A stretch of 50,806 nt of DNA from Aneurinibacillus aneurinilyticus ATCC 12856 (GCF_000466385.1 NZ_KE952920.1:1-50806); one strand, 5' to 3'. Counted from the first letter of the stretch, positions 33,920-43,118 are shown. Notes: generated by a model not told the origin, from the letters alone. A program made the numbers and translations.

Positions 33920-34687
33920 ATGAAGATTGACATTAATTGTGACATGGGCGAAAGCTTCGGTATGTACGAATTAGGCAATGACGAAGAGATGATGAAATAT
34001 GTCAGCACGATTAACGTCGCCTGCGGTTATCATGCCGGCGATCCGCTGGTCATGCGACGCACAGTAGAACTCGCAAAGCAATACGGCATTAATGTTGGAG
34101 CTCATCCAGGCTTTCCCGATTTGATGGGCTTCGGACGTCGACGAATGACCGCAACAGCTGAAGAAGTGGAAAATTATATTCTATACCAGGTCGGAGCACT
34201 TCAGGCATTTCTCCATGCACATGATATGAAATTGTCACATATCAAGCCGCATGGCGCAATGTTCATGATGGCTATGGAAAACAATGATCTTGCTCAAGCG
34301 GTTCTCAATGCAACCGAAAAAATCGACAGACATCTACCGCTATTCGCACTAAACAACTCAGCCCTGGCACGTCTCGGCCAGGAGCAAGGTTTCACAATCG
34401 TATTCGAAGTATATGCCGACCGTGAGCACGACGAGACAGGTAGCATTGTGATGACGCGCAAAGGTACCGATTATACGGATTTGGACGAACAGGCACGTCG
34501 TGTAGTGCGAATGATAAAGGAAGGAAAAGTCATCACCCATGACGGTAAAGATATTTCTCTGAAGGCGGAAACAGTCTGCATTCATGGCGATCACCGGGAT
34601 GCACCAAAATTAGCACAGGCTATTGTCACACATCTAAAAGACGAAGCAATTGAGATTACAGCAGACTTTATTACACAGCAAGCATAG
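33920..34687 (+). CDS. pxpA: 5-oxoprolinase subunit A (LamB/YcsF family)
   Basis: The 255-residue protein starts MKIDINCDMGESFGMYELG and has NVACGYHAGDP, GINVGAHPGFPDLMGFGRR and SHIKPHGAMF, the family's hallmark motifs. With PxpB and PxpC it cleaves 5-oxoproline to glutamate; pxpBC are not in this window. The ATG at 33920 follows AAAGGAG; a longer frame upstream crosses the sigma-54 promoter and is rejected. Sigma-54 control fits a role in using an amino-acid-like nutrient. Confidence 0.92.
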   Translation: MKIDINCDMGESFGMYELGNDEEMMKYVSTINVACGYHAGDPLVMRRTVELAKQYGINVGAHPGFPDLMGFGRRRMTATAEEVENYILYQVGALQAFLHAHDMKLSHIKPHGAMFMMAMENNDLAQAVLNATEKIDRHLPLFALNNSALARLGQEQGFTIVFEVYADREHDETGSIVMTRKGTDYTDLDEQARRVVRMIKEGKVITHDGKDISLKAETVCIHGDHRDAPKLAQAIVTHLKDEAIEITADFITQQA

Positions 34688-34707
34688 CCCCTTTATTGAC
34701 TCAGAAA

Positions 34708-34738
34708 AGCTCGCCATCAAACGATCGCGAGCTTTTTA
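34708..34738 (+). terminator. Terminator after pxpA
   Basis: AGCTCG/CGAGCT stem with 14-base loop followed by five T. Confidence 0.7.
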
Positions 34739-34750
34739 CATTAAAATCCC

Positions 34751-34780
34751 TTGACGAAGCAGGACTTAGAGGTGTATAAT
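34751..34780 (+). promoter_or_regulatory. tetR promoter
   Basis: TTGACG, 18-base spacer, TATAAT (34775-34780). The operator palindrome begins 15 bases downstream of the -10. Confidence 0.75.
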
Positions 34781-34794
34781 CAAATCAAAGAGAA

Positions 34795-34815
34795 AATGAA
34801 TGATAATCATTCATT
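34795..34815. promoter_or_regulatory. TetR operator 1 (perfect palindrome)
   Basis: Arms AATGAATGAT and ATCATTCATT are perfect inverted repeats around a single A. The site lies just past the tetR promoter, so the repressor would block its own transcription. Confidence 0.8.
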
Positions 34816-34830
34816 GGTTGAGGTGAATAG

Positions 34831-35415
34831 ATGAATAGTAAACAAGAGGAAAAATATCGGCGGATTATTGAAGCATCCATTGAAATTATCGCCGCAAAAG
34901 GGCTAGATAAAACCTCTATTTCCGACATTGTTAAGCGGGCAGGGATTGCCCAGGGAACGTTTTATCTATACTTCTCTTCCAAAAATGCATTAATACCAGC
35001 CATCGCCGAACACCTTTTGCAGCAACTATTCGATAAGATAACAGAAAGAACGAGAGTGAGCGGAAGTTTTTGGAATACTCTTCAATCCGTCATTGATGTA
35101 ACTTTCGAGGTGACTGAAGCATACAAGGAAGTACTTATTCTTTGCTATTCAGGACTGGCTTTTTACCACTCATTTGAAAAGTGGGAAAGCATCTACCTCC
35201 CTTATTACGAATGGTTTGAATTTGAACTAAAAAAAGCGATTGAAAAGGGCGAGGTTATAAAGGATATTCCTACTGAAACGAACATCCGCATGATTGTGAA
35301 TGTCATCGAGCAAGCGGCGGAAGGTCTGTATTTCTCCAATGATAAAGAAAGAAAATACAGCACAGAACAAATTAAAAAAGACGTATATGTTTTTATTAAA
35401 AGAGCATTAACCTAA
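34831..35415 (+). CDS. TetR family transcriptional regulator
   Basis: The 194-residue protein has the TetR helix-turn-helix near the N-terminus (ISDIVKRAGIAQGTFYLYFSSKNAL, ~28-52) and a ligand-binding helical remainder. It precedes the two SMR genes and the arrangement equals B. subtilis yvdT-yvdS-yvdR. Matching palindromes lie upstream of this gene and before the SMR pair. It probably represses both and is released by a cationic or toxic compound. Confidence 0.92.
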   Translation: MNSKQEEKYRRIIEASIEIIAAKGLDKTSISDIVKRAGIAQGTFYLYFSSKNALIPAIAEHLLQQLFDKITERTRVSGSFWNTLQSVIDVTFEVTEAYKEVLILCYSGLAFYHSFEKWESIYLPYYEWFEFELKKAIEKGEVIKDIPTETNIRMIVNVIEQAAEGLYFSNDKERKYSTEQIKKDVYVFIKRALT

Positions 35416-35431
35416 TTTTTTTTGCAATAAA

Positions 35432-35452
35432 AATGAATGACAGTCAATCATT
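35432..35452. promoter_or_regulatory. TetR operator 2
   Basis: AATGAATGAC and GTCAATCATT around one A; the same motif as operator 1 with one arm mismatch. It lies between the tetR stop and the AGGAGG of the first SMR gene. Confidence 0.75.
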
Positions 35453-35467
35453 ATAGGAGGTTTTATC

Positions 35468-35806
35468 ATGAATTGGCTATTGATAGGAATAGCCGCATTG
35501 CTTGAAATCGTCTGGGCTTCTTCTCTAAAATATGCGGACTCACTTCTTGACTGGTTACTTGTTATCACACTAATTGCCGTAAGCTTTTTGTTGCTAATCC
35601 GAGCGTATAAAACCATACCTGTAGCTGTGGCTTACGCGATATTTGTCGGTCTCGGAACAGTCGGTACGTATCTGGTCGGCATATTCCTGGGTGAGCCGTT
35701 CTCGATTTATCAAATTGCATTTTTAATCATGATCCTGTCAGGTATTGCAGGCATGAAGCTGACTACTGAAACAAAGAAAAAACATCTTCAGGAAGGTGAT
35801 CAATAA
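35468..35806 (+). CDS. SMR efflux protein, first of a pair
   Basis: The 112-residue protein has four membrane helices and the conserved Glu13 of small multidrug resistance proteins (LLIGIAALLEIVWASSLKYA), plus AVAYAIFVGLGTVGTYLVG. It ends with a charged tail (TTETKKKHLQEGDQ), usual in one partner of hetero-dimeric SMR pairs such as YkkCD or YvdSR. The next gene starts on its stop codon (TAATGG). Exports cationic drugs or guanidinium-like compounds; the substrate is not readable. Confidence 0.92.
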   Translation: MNWLLIGIAALLEIVWASSLKYADSLLDWLLVITLIAVSFLLLIRAYKTIPVAVAYAIFVGLGTVGTYLVGIFLGEPFSIYQIAFLIMILSGIAGMKLTTETKKKHLQEGDQ

Positions 35807-36120
35807 TGGCCTGGCTTTATCTTATTTTTGCAGGGCTGGAGGAAGTTGTTGCTGTTATGGCTATGAAATACATTGGTAAAGGAAAAAAAGCTGTCCCTAT
35901 TACCATTATGGTAGTTGGGTTCGCCTTCTCGTTCTTCTGTTTGTCGCAAGCAATGCAGACACTGCCACCCGGCGTGGCATATGCAGTCTGGGCAGGCATA
36001 GGAACGGTCGGCATTACGCTTGCAGGGCTATTGTGGTTTAAAGAAAAATACGAACTTCCACAATTTATATCTTTAGGACTTCTCATCATAGGAATTATCG
36101 GTTTGAAGCTAACGGTTTAA
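35806..36120 (+). CDS. SMR efflux protein, second of a pair
   Basis: The 104-residue partner has four helices, glutamates 12 and 13 in the first helix (FAGLEEVVAVMAMKY), and GVAYAVWAGIGTVGITLAG. Its start codon overlaps the stop of the first SMR gene by one base, so the two are coupled and probably form a heterodimer with opposite topologies. No simple terminator follows; the palindromic element at 36148 lies just downstream. Confidence 0.92.
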   Translation: MAWLYLIFAGLEEVVAVMAMKYIGKGKKAVPITIMVVGFAFSFFCLSQAMQTLPPGVAYAVWAGIGTVGITLAGLLWFKEKYELPQFISLGLLIIGIIGLKLTV

Positions 36121-36147
36121 TTCTTTTCCAATCGTTATACAAATGAA

Positions 36148-36342
36148 AAGGGTGTTGATTATCCAACATTATCCACATTAAATAGCCACAACAACAAATT
36201 CCAAACGGGCGATAGGTTCGTCTCCCGCAGAGAAGCGTATATCGGTTGCTGCCTGTTCTGGCCAACTGCTTGTAAGGGAGACGAAAATCCCCTTCGCGCC
36301 CTATTGTAGTTGTCTTTTCTTCTCTGAACAATCAACACCCTT
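36148..36342. repeat. ~195-bp palindromic element with 13-bp terminal inverted repeats
   Basis: AAGGGTGTTGATT (36148-36160) is the perfect inverse of 36330-36342. Three further nested pairings lie inside: ACAACAACAA (36188) with TTGTAGTTGT (36304), GGGCG (36207) with CGCCC (36297), and TTCGTCTCCC (36217) with GGGAGACGAA (36276). The whole element can fold as one long interrupted hairpin with a ~49-base loop. It fills the gap between converging SMR and cysC genes. It resembles a MITE-like repeat or structured RNA; no target-site duplication is evident. Confidence 0.65.
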
Positions 36343-36363
36343 GTATCCATAGGCGTGTCTATA

Positions 36364-36969
36364 TTATCCAAAAATTATTTTCTTTTCCAAATACGCAATA
36401 ACCTGTTCAGCACATACATCCAGAGATTGAGCATCTGTAGTAATAATCAGCTCCGGGCTTTCCGGTTCTTCATAGGGAGCCGAAATCCCCGTGAATTCAG
36501 GAATTTCTCCAGCTTTTGCTTTCTTGTACAGCCCTTTCGGATCCCGGCTCTCACACTCTTCAATAGCACACTTGACATACACTTCAATAAATTCGTCGGC
36601 TTCCACCAGGCTCCGTGCCAATTCCCGGTCTGCACGATATGGTGAGATGAATGCCGTAAGCACGACTACACCCGCGTCGACGAATAGTTTGGACACTTCT
36701 CCTATTCGACGAATATTCTCGGTCCGATCCTCCGCGCTGAAACCAAGATCTTTATTAATGCCATGACGAATATTATCCCCGTCTAGCAGATACGTACGTA
36801 CTCCTTTTTCGTACAGTCTGCGTTCCACTTCATTAGCAAGTGTTGATTTACCCGCGCCAGATAAACCGGTGAACCAAAGTACTACGCTCTTATGGCGGCT
36901 TTTCCTCTGACGATCAGCTTTCGTTATCGTCGCCTGATGCCAGACGATATTGGCGTCATGCAATGCCAT
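36364..36969 (-). CDS. cysC: Adenylyl-sulfate kinase
   Basis: CysC phosphorylates adenylyl sulfate (APS) to PAPS. The 201-residue protein has the P-loop [57 protein letters not shown]-type motif pieces and [19 protein letters not shown] lies before the ATG. It is the last gene of the sulfate operon, 72 bases after sat. Confidence 0.95.
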   Translation of the reverse strand: MALHDANIVWHQATITKADRQRKSRHKSVVLWFTGLSGAGKSTLANEVERRLYEKGVRTYLLDGDNIRHGINKDLGFSAEDRTENIRRIGEVSKLFVDAGVVVLTAFISPYRADRELARSLVEADEFIEVYVKCAIEECESRDPKGLYKKAKAGEIPEFTGISAPYEEPESPELIITTDAQSLDVCAEQVIAYLEKKIIFG

Positions 36970-37041
36970 TTCTCTTCCTCCTCCGTTTTATCCAGGTCTA
37001 ACAGTAGTAGGGATGAACCGCCCACTGAGTGAAGTTTTACC

Positions 37042-38190
37042 TTATAATCCACCTACCGCAACCTTCATCCCACGAATCAATACTTCCACTACTTCCGGAC
37101 GGCTGAATTCCAGCGGTGGCGCTTCACCATTACTAAGCATCTCTCTTACTTTCGTGCCGGACAGATGGAGATGGTCTTCCGGACCGTGTGGACAAGTCTT
37201 AGCAGAAGCCATGTTCCCGCATTTTGTGCAATAGAAGCTGTGTTCAAAGAAGAGCGGCGTAATGCCAAGCTCTTCAAGCGTAAAATTAGCGAAAATCAGT
37301 TGGGCGTCATACGTACCATAGTAGTTACCAACACCCGCATGGTCACGCCCGACGATAAAGTGGGTACACCCATAATTCTTACGCACCAGCGCATGGAAAA
37401 TCGCTTCGCGTGGTCCCGCATACCTCATCGCGGCCGGGAACACGGCTAGAAATACACGCTCAGGCGGATAATAATTTTTGAGCAGTACTTGATAGCTCTC
37501 CATTCGGATATCGGCCGGAATGTCATCTGCTTTCGTCTCGCCGACCAATGGATTAAGAAACAGACCATCTACGATTTCGAGCGCTGTTTTCTGAATGTAT
37601 TCATGCGCGCGATGGACCGGGTTGCGCGTTTGAAAACCAACTACCGTTTTCCAATCCCGGTTTTCAAACTCGGCACGTGTCTGTGCCGGGTCAAGGTAAA
37701 ACTCTTTAAAGCGATTTTTTTCAGGACGTTTTATGAGCGTAATCGGTCCTGCTACATAAACCTCGGGACGCTCCCATAGCTTTTTCACGCCTGGATGAGC
37801 TAACTCCGTTGTACCATATACGTTCTGGGCTTCTACTTCTTTATCTGGCACGTACAGTTCCCTAACCTCGATAATGCCATATATGTCTCCTTCATACATG
37901 AGCTTGGCTGTATCGCCAGGTACAAGCTGTAAAGCCGCTTCCTCTGTTACTGGCAACGTAATGGGAATACTCCAGACTGTTCCGTCGGCTAACCGCATGG
38001 AGTGAACAACGCTATTGTAATCCCGCTGGCTAAGAAATCCGGTTAACGGACTGAAAGCACCAATCGCCAACAACTCCAAATCAGAAAGCGCAAATGCATC
38101 AAGTTCAATTACTTTATCAGTTCCGGTTACATCATACGAAAAATTGATACGGTTTACCAATGTACCACCATGTGGCTGGCTTGTGCCCAT
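37042..38190 (-). CDS. sat: Sulfate adenylyltransferase (ATP sulfurylase)
   Basis: Sat activates sulfate with ATP to APS. The 382-residue protein has [16 protein letters not shown] (the HxxH-type nucleotide motif), [12 protein letters not shown] and a [16 protein letters not shown] cysteine pair typical of the Bacillus type. GGAGTGA precedes the ATG by about nine bases. It is in the operon between cysH and cysC. Confidence 0.96.
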   Translation of the reverse strand: MGTSQPHGGTLVNRINFSYDVTGTDKVIELDAFALSDLELLAIGAFSPLTGFLSQRDYNSVVHSMRLADGTVWSIPITLPVTEEAALQLVPGDTAKLMYEGDIYGIIEVRELYVPDKEVEAQNVYGTTELAHPGVKKLWERPEVYVAGPITLIKRPEKNRFKEFYLDPAQTRAEFENRDWKTVVGFQTRNPVHRAHEYIQKTALEIVDGLFLNPLVGETKADDIPADIRMESYQVLLKNYYPPERVFLAVFPAAMRYAGPREAIFHALVRKNYGCTHFIVGRDHAGVGNYYGTYDAQLIFANFTLEELGITPLFFEHSFYCTKCGNMASAKTCPHGPEDHLHLSGTKVREMLSNGEAPPLEFSRPEVVEVLIRGMKVAVGGL

Positions 38191-38246
38191 GCAAAATCAC
38201 TCCGTTTCTTCACTTTATGGTATTTACATGCAATTATGACTGTCCA

Positions 38247-38963
38247 TTACTGATGCAGACCGCATTCAGTCTTGCCTATGCCGCTCCAGCGTCCGGCACG
38301 GGAGTCCCCATCTTCTTCCACCGGCACGGTACAATGCTCACAGCCAATGCTCGGATATCCTTTATCATGCAGCTCATTGTATGGAAGTCGGTATAGCTTG
38401 ATATATGTCCATACGTCATCCCATGTCCAATGAATAAGCGGACACACTTTAATGGACTGAAAACGCCGATCAATATTAACGAATTGGGTACTTGATCTTG
38501 TTGGAGACTGTTCGCGCCGCAGTCCAGATAACCAGGCCACAGCCCCCTGCAATGCCTCCCCGAGGGGATTAAGCTTCCGCAATTTACAACACAAATCGGG
38601 ATTGCTCTTCCATAGCTCAATACCATACTGCTCCGCTTGCTGTTCCAAAGATAAATGCGGTTCCTTCAATTCGATGCGCAGCTTAGGATATTTCGCTTTA
38701 ACACGTTTGATTAACTCATACGTTTCTTTAAAGTGAACATGTGTATCCAGAAACACAATGCGTGCATCAGGACATACTTTGCTGATTAAATCAACCAGCA
38801 CTATACCTTCAGCACCGAAGCTACAAGCATATATCAGGCTTTCCCCGAACTGGCCGTATGCCCATTTCAAAATATCCAGTGCATCTTTGTTTTCCAGTTC
38901 TTTATTTATCGCATCCAAACGCTCAATGGTGAGCGTTTCATAAGAAAACATAATATCAGGCAT
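38247..38963 (-). CDS. cysH: Phosphoadenylyl-/adenylyl-sulfate reductase
   Basis: CysH reduces APS or PAPS to sulfite with thioredoxin. The 238-residue protein has the PP-loop-like YACSFGAEGIVLVDL, and cysteines in DLCCKLRKLNP and GCEHCT, the CC...CxxC pattern of the 4Fe-4S enzymes that can use APS, plus catalytic ECGLH at the C-terminus. It begins right after the cysP stop with AGGAGG eight bases upstream. Confidence 0.95.
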   Translation of the reverse strand: MPDIMFSYETLTIERLDAINKELENKDALDILKWAYGQFGESLIYACSFGAEGIVLVDLISKVCPDARIVFLDTHVHFKETYELIKRVKAKYPKLRIELKEPHLSLEQQAEQYGIELWKSNPDLCCKLRKLNPLGEALQGAVAWLSGLRREQSPTRSSTQFVNIDRRFQSIKVCPLIHWTWDDVWTYIKLYRLPYNELHDKGYPSIGCEHCTVPVEEDGDSRAGRWSGIGKTECGLHQ

Positions 38964-40046
38964 CTAAATGCCTCCTCCCTGATCATGAATGGTGCTTTTC
39001 TCTTTACGAATAGTACGGGATAAGCTAATCGATCCGACTGTGGCAACAAATACGCTTAGGATGACGATAAGAACATACGGATTCGGCATAAGCCAAAAAT
39101 TCATCACAGCATACGCTACAACAAGAGAAGATACAGGGGATACAATCCATACCTGGGCAATTTGACGGATTACACCCTTTTGCCAAAGCCGGAATCCGGT
39201 CTCTGCGGTTCCAACACCTACAATGGCACAGGTAGTGGCTTGAACTAGCGGCACGGGAATACCTAGCAGTGAAGCTATAACTACCAAGGTACCTCCTGTA
39301 AATGAAACCGCGCTTCCTTGCAATAACGATAATCTGGTGATTTTCTTTCCATTTGTCTCAAGCACTTTGCCACCCAAAAAGACCGCACCAAGCGCTACAA
39401 ATGTCCCTCCAATCCAAACACCGGAGGAAGCGGACATAATGCCCGCTCCTACGAGAGGACCTACTGCATTGGCCACATTATTCATCCCAGCCGAAAAGGC
39501 TTCGAACGTACCTCCTGCCACAAGCAAGAGACCCAGCCAGCGTCTCCATTTCCCATCTCCGGTCAAGAATACCCACTTCTTTTCCGCCCGCTTAATGACC
39601 AAACCAAGCGCATAGGCTACGCCAAACGATACGAGCGGCACGATAATCCAGAAGGAAAGTATAACCATCAATTTATTAGCAAATAACGATTTATACGCAA
39701 GACCAACTCCGACAATCGCTCCAACCGTTACTTCACTCGTCGATAAAGGAATTCCCATCAGATTGGCAAGAAATAAAGTGAACGTGGCAGAAAATAAGAT
39801 TACAATGACTGTTTCCACATTCAACACGGAGGAAGGAATAATTCCATTACCGATTGTTTTCACCACTTCGCCGCCACCCAACACCGCACCTAGTAAAGCT
39901 GCGATGGCAACAATTAGCATAGCCGCCCGTTTTTTATGAATAGCGCCGGCGCCATATGCCGCACCCATTGAAGCTGCCGTTCCGCTTGCTCCAATATTCA
40001 TAGCAAAAAACAGCGCCACGGCAATAGCTACATAACTTAGCATCAT
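38964..40046 (-). CDS. cysP: Sulfate permease, PiT family
   Basis: The 360-residue membrane protein has about eleven helices and PiT-type repeats (FFAMNIGASGTAASMGAAYGAGA in the first half, FEAFSAGMNNVANAVGPLVGAG in the second). In Bacillus, CysP of this family imports sulfate. The ATG overlaps the preceding small gene (ATGA). Its place before cysH and sat supports sulfate over phosphate. Confidence 0.92.
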   Translation of the reverse strand: MMLSYVAIAVALFFAMNIGASGTAASMGAAYGAGAIHKKRAAMLIVAIAALLGAVLGGGEVVKTIGNGIIPSSVLNVETVIVILFSATFTLFLANLMGIPLSTSEVTVGAIVGVGLAYKSLFANKLMVILSFWIIVPLVSFGVAYALGLVIKRAEKKWVFLTGDGKWRRWLGLLLVAGGTFEAFSAGMNNVANAVGPLVGAGIMSASSGVWIGGTFVALGAVFLGGKVLETNGKKITRLSLLQGSAVSFTGGTLVVIASLLGIPVPLVQATTCAIVGVGTAETGFRLWQKGVIRQIAQVWIVSPVSSLVVAYAVMNFWLMPNPYVLIVILSVFVATVGSISLSRTIRKEKSTIHDQGGGI

Positions 40047-40246
40047 GACTCAATCACATAGCTCCGGCCTGCTTCAGCCGGCTTTTTTTCTACAATGGCT
40101 AATTCCTTGATGGGCTTAACCGGAATAAAATGCCTCTCGATCTGGTTCTGTGCGCTACGGAACGCTTTCTCCTCGCTGTCATGGATAACAACAACGGCTG
40201 CTGCCGATTCATCTTCGAAAGTTACTTCAAGTCGGTAAATAAACAT
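40043..40246 (-). CDS. Small DUF3906-like protein in the sulfate operon
   Basis: A 67-residue soluble protein (MFIYRLEVTFEDESAAAVVVIHDSEEKAF) with alternating strands, similar in style to DUF3906 proteins found beside sulfate-assimilation genes. Function unknown. It is coupled to cysP by an ATGA overlap and follows sir by 21 bases, so it is part of the operon. Confidence 0.75.
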   Translation of the reverse strand: MFIYRLEVTFEDESAAAVVVIHDSEEKAFRSAQNQIERHFIPVKPIKELAIVEKKPAEAGRSYVIES

Positions 40247-40267
40247 AGCCTTTATCCCTTCTTTCTT

Positions 40268-41881
40268 TTACGCCAATTGTTCCAACGCCGCATTTATACG
40301 TTCCTGGAACGGTTCCGTGCCAACGCGCTGTACAAATTGGAAAAAGCTCTCTCCGGTTTGCTTTTCTTCCTTATAATAAGCCAGCAGCGGGAGCAAAACG
40401 CGATGCAATTGATCGCCTAACACTCGTCCTTTCAGTTTTTGATTGAACTGTGCATTCTCACCTAGCGTTCCGCCAATATAAATGTCAAATGCGTCCTTCA
40501 TCCCGGTTTCTGTTTTAATAAGCGCCCCCTGGAAACCGATATCAGCGATTTGACGCTGTCCACATGCGTTTGGACAGCCGACCATATGCATTCGAATCGG
40601 TTCATCCAACTCCACATGCTCATCCAGGTATCCCGCCAGTTGACGCATTCTTTCTTTCGTCTCTACGATCGCCAGGTTGCAAAACTCGATTCCGGTACAG
40701 GATACAGCAAATGCGCTAAAATGCTGCGGGAATGGTGTTAGACGCTTCAATACATTTTCCTGTAGCAGCGCTTCGACCTTCTCATCCGACACGCTAGTAA
40801 TCACAATATTCTGTGAGTTGCACGTGCGAAGTGAGCCATTGCCGTATTCATCCGCGAGTCGCGCCAGCTCTTCCAGCTCCTGGGCCGACATTCTCCCGAC
40901 AGGAACAGAAAGACCGATATAATTAAGCCCTTCTTGACGCTGTTTGTGCACACCAGTGAAATAACCTGCGTTCCAACCTATCGTTCTATCCTGGCCACGC
41001 GTTTCAAGCTCCCCAATTTGCTCCTTCAGCTTCCCAAGAAACTTCTCTGCACCCCAGTCAGCAACAAGGAACTTAAGCCGTGCATGATTTCGTTTCTGAC
41101 GGTATCCATAATCCCGGAAAATAGTTGTGACGCCTATCGCTACCTTCACAACTTCCTCCGGTCGGACAAATGCGTCCAATTGCTGGGCAAGAAATGGACG
41201 GGCTGATAAACCACCACCTACCCATACGTGAAACCCGATGACTTCTTCTCCATTAATTACTTTTGTCGCTGGTGTAAATGCAAGATCATTAATCTCTGCA
41301 TGCCCGGCGTTATAAATGTTGGAGGAAATTGAAATCTTATATTTCCTCGGCAGATTAGAGAAGTCTCGATTCATCAAAAATGTATCGGACAAAGCTTGGA
41401 CAAGCGGTGTTGTATCCATTAACTCATCCCGATCCAGCCCTGCCAATGGGTTGCCAACAATTGTACGAGGACAATCGCCGCATGCCTCAAATGACGATAA
41501 CCCGACAGAAGCTAACCGTTCAAAAATATCCGGTAACTGCTCGACACGCAGCCAGTGAAATTGTATAGCTTGACGGGTTGTAATATCGACTAGGTCCCTC
41601 CCATAATCATTTGCAATGCCTGCCAGCACCCGTGCCTGATCTGTCGACAGATTGCCAGACGGAATTCGTACCCGCATCATGAAGTGACCGTCTTTCGGCC
41701 GCTGCTGATAAACACCTGCCCATTTGAAACGATCCATATCATCCGGTGTGATGGAATCAAATCCTGTTTTCGCGTAATCATAAATATCCTCGATAACATC
41801 AAGTCCATCTTTTTCAAGCTTTGCCAATTCGTTTTTGTTTAGCTTTTCCTTGTTATTTGCCCAAATTGCTGTATACCCCAT
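40268..41881 (-). CDS. sir: Sulfite (nitrite/sulfite) reductase, ferredoxin type
   Basis: The 537-residue protein reduces sulfite to sulfide. It has two ferredoxin-like halves, the siroheme region RTIVGNPLAG, and 4Fe-4S ligands in SCTGIEFCNLA and VGCPNACGQ (CX5C...CX3C). Ferredoxin-dependent sulfite and nitrite reductases share these motifs; the operon context (APS kinase, reductase, permease) points to sulfite. GAGGAGCG precedes the ATG. Confidence 0.92.
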   Translation of the reverse strand: MGYTAIWANNKEKLNKNELAKLEKDGLDVIEDIYDYAKTGFDSITPDDMDRFKWAGVYQQRPKDGHFMMRVRIPSGNLSTDQARVLAGIANDYGRDLVDITTRQAIQFHWLRVEQLPDIFERLASVGLSSFEACGDCPRTIVGNPLAGLDRDELMDTTPLVQALSDTFLMNRDFSNLPRKYKISISSNIYNAGHAEINDLAFTPATKVINGEEVIGFHVWVGGGLSARPFLAQQLDAFVRPEEVVKVAIGVTTIFRDYGYRQKRNHARLKFLVADWGAEKFLGKLKEQIGELETRGQDRTIGWNAGYFTGVHKQRQEGLNYIGLSVPVGRMSAQELEELARLADEYGNGSLRTCNSQNIVITSVSDEKVEALLQENVLKRLTPFPQHFSAFAVSCTGIEFCNLAIVETKERMRQLAGYLDEHVELDEPIRMHMVGCPNACGQRQIADIGFQGALIKTETGMKDAFDIYIGGTLGENAQFNQKLKGRVLGDQLHRVLLPLLAYYKEEKQTGESFFQFVQRVGTEPFQERINAALEQLA

Positions 41882-41912
41882 TCAGTCTCGCTCCTCTCAT
41901 TTTGTATGGGAA

Positions 41913-42683
41913 TTACGCAGTAACTACATGCGGAAGCCGCTGCTCATACCAGGCCAGCTGCTCCCGCAAGCGCACTACCTCGCCGACGACAATAATCGCC
42001 GGAGCCTGGAAACGTGCTTGCTGCACCTGCTCAACGATTGTCTCTAATGTTCCTGTGAGCGTTTCCTGATTCTCACATGTTCCCCAGCGTACAAGCGCCA
42101 CTGGCGTCTCCTTCGCACGACCATACTGGCACAAACGCTTTACGATATCAGGAAGATTGCTGACACCCATATAAAACACTAATGTATCCACAGCGGATGA
42201 CAGTCGTTCCCAATCAATTTCGCTCTCTTTGCCAGACGCCTTGTGCCCTGTCACAAATGCGACAGAAGAAGAATAATCGCGATGCGTCACCGGAATTCCC
42301 GCATAGGCGGGGGCAGCAATGCCGGAAGTAATGCCGGGCACAATTTCATAGGAAAGACCAGCAGCAATACAGGCTTCTGCCTCCTCCCCGCCACGTCCAA
42401 ACATAAAAGGATCGCCTCCTTTTAAACGCACAACCTTCTTGCCCTCCAATGCCCTCTCAACAATTACACGATTGATTTCCTGCTGGGGAAGCGAATGATG
42501 GTCCGCCTGCTTTCCACAGTAGATGCGCTCTGTCCCCTTCCTTGTGTAATTCAACAGCTTAGGGCTGGCAAGCCGATCGTATACGATGACATCTGCCTGT
42601 TGTATTAGCTCCATGCCACGTACCGTAATCAACTTCGGGTCGCCAGGACCCGCGCCTACAAGGAACACCTTGCCTTGTACCAT
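41913..42683 (-). CDS. cobA: Uroporphyrinogen-III C-methyltransferase
   Basis: CobA (SUMT) methylates uroporphyrinogen III twice to precorrin-2, the route to siroheme for sulfite reductase. The 256-residue protein has FLVGAGPGDPKLITVRG, VVRLKGGDPFMFGRGGEEAEA and VPGITSGIAAPAYAGIPVTHRD. The dehydrogenase and chelatase steps are not encoded in the window. It is first in the operon, 72 bases after the riboswitch terminator, with AAAGGAGAG before its ATG. Confidence 0.95.
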   Translation of the reverse strand: MVQGKVFLVGAGPGDPKLITVRGMELIQQADVIVYDRLASPKLLNYTRKGTERIYCGKQADHHSLPQQEINRVIVERALEGKKVVRLKGGDPFMFGRGGEEAEACIAAGLSYEIVPGITSGIAAPAYAGIPVTHRDYSSSVAFVTGHKASGKESEIDWERLSSAVDTLVFYMGVSNLPDIVKRLCQYGRAKETPVALVRWGTCENQETLTGTLETIVEQVQQARFQAPAIIVVGEVVRLREQLAWYEQRLPHVVTA

Positions 42684-42754
42684 TCTACTCTCTCCTTTCC
42701 TCTACTTTTTTAATTAAATATATATATCTAATTTATTTAGTTGGTTTAATGATA

Positions 42755-42788
42755 CAAAAAACGCCCTGTCTTCGAAGAAGAAGGGCGT
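42755..42788 (-). terminator. Riboswitch-controlled terminator upstream of cobA
   Basis: On the minus strand ACGCCCT/AGGGCGT with 14-base loop followed by six T, between the S-box and cobA. Confidence 0.9.
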
Positions 42789-42812
42789 AGTGTATGTTTA
42801 TCGACCCCTCCT

Positions 42813-42907
42813 ACTCATCTTCGAGCCTCTGCTCTCTGGAATTGGCACCTAACCGAATTAGGTTGCCGAGACTTCATTGGGCCAGCCCCTCCATCTCTCT
42901 AGATAAG
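42813..42907 (-). promoter_or_regulatory. SAM-I riboswitch (S-box) of the sulfate operon
   Basis: On the minus strand: CTTATC opening P1, GGAGGGGCTGGCCCAATGA, TCTCGGCAACC, GGTGCCAATTCC, and GATGAG closing P1. The order and spacing match the S-box core. High SAM should terminate transcription and lower sulfate assimilation. No clear sigma-A promoter could be pinned down in the AT-rich sequence just upstream. Confidence 0.92.
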
Positions 42908-43020
42908 AAAGAGTATTCTTATTAAACTTATTGTATTTATTATTTTTGTTGGTTTTGATTATAACTTGCTTTTTTCTTAATGGCAATAACTTTCAGCAAA
43001 TTTTTTCGCATTTTCACCAA

Positions 43021-43056
43021 ACCAAATAAGACTTAAAACCAAGTCAAATAAGACTT
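43021..43056 (+). promoter_or_regulatory. Enhancer-like repeats upstream of gabT
   Basis: CAAATAAGACTT occurs at 43023-43034 and again at 43045-43056, exactly 22 bases (two helical turns) apart. The second copy forms the dyad AAGTC-AAATAA-GACTT. They lie 63 to 98 bases upstream of the sigma-54 promoter, as expected for an activator site. Confidence 0.6.
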
Positions 43057-43118
43057 GTTTTATACTCTATTTACTTTGTATATGCTTATTTCCTACTTAT
43101 TTTTATATTTTTTAAGAT

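Noticed and set aside
36121-36363. Guanidine (ykkC) riboswitch near the SMR pair
   Set aside because: The element lies downstream of the SMR genes and lacks the ykkC conserved core; the SMR genes have a TetR operator instead.
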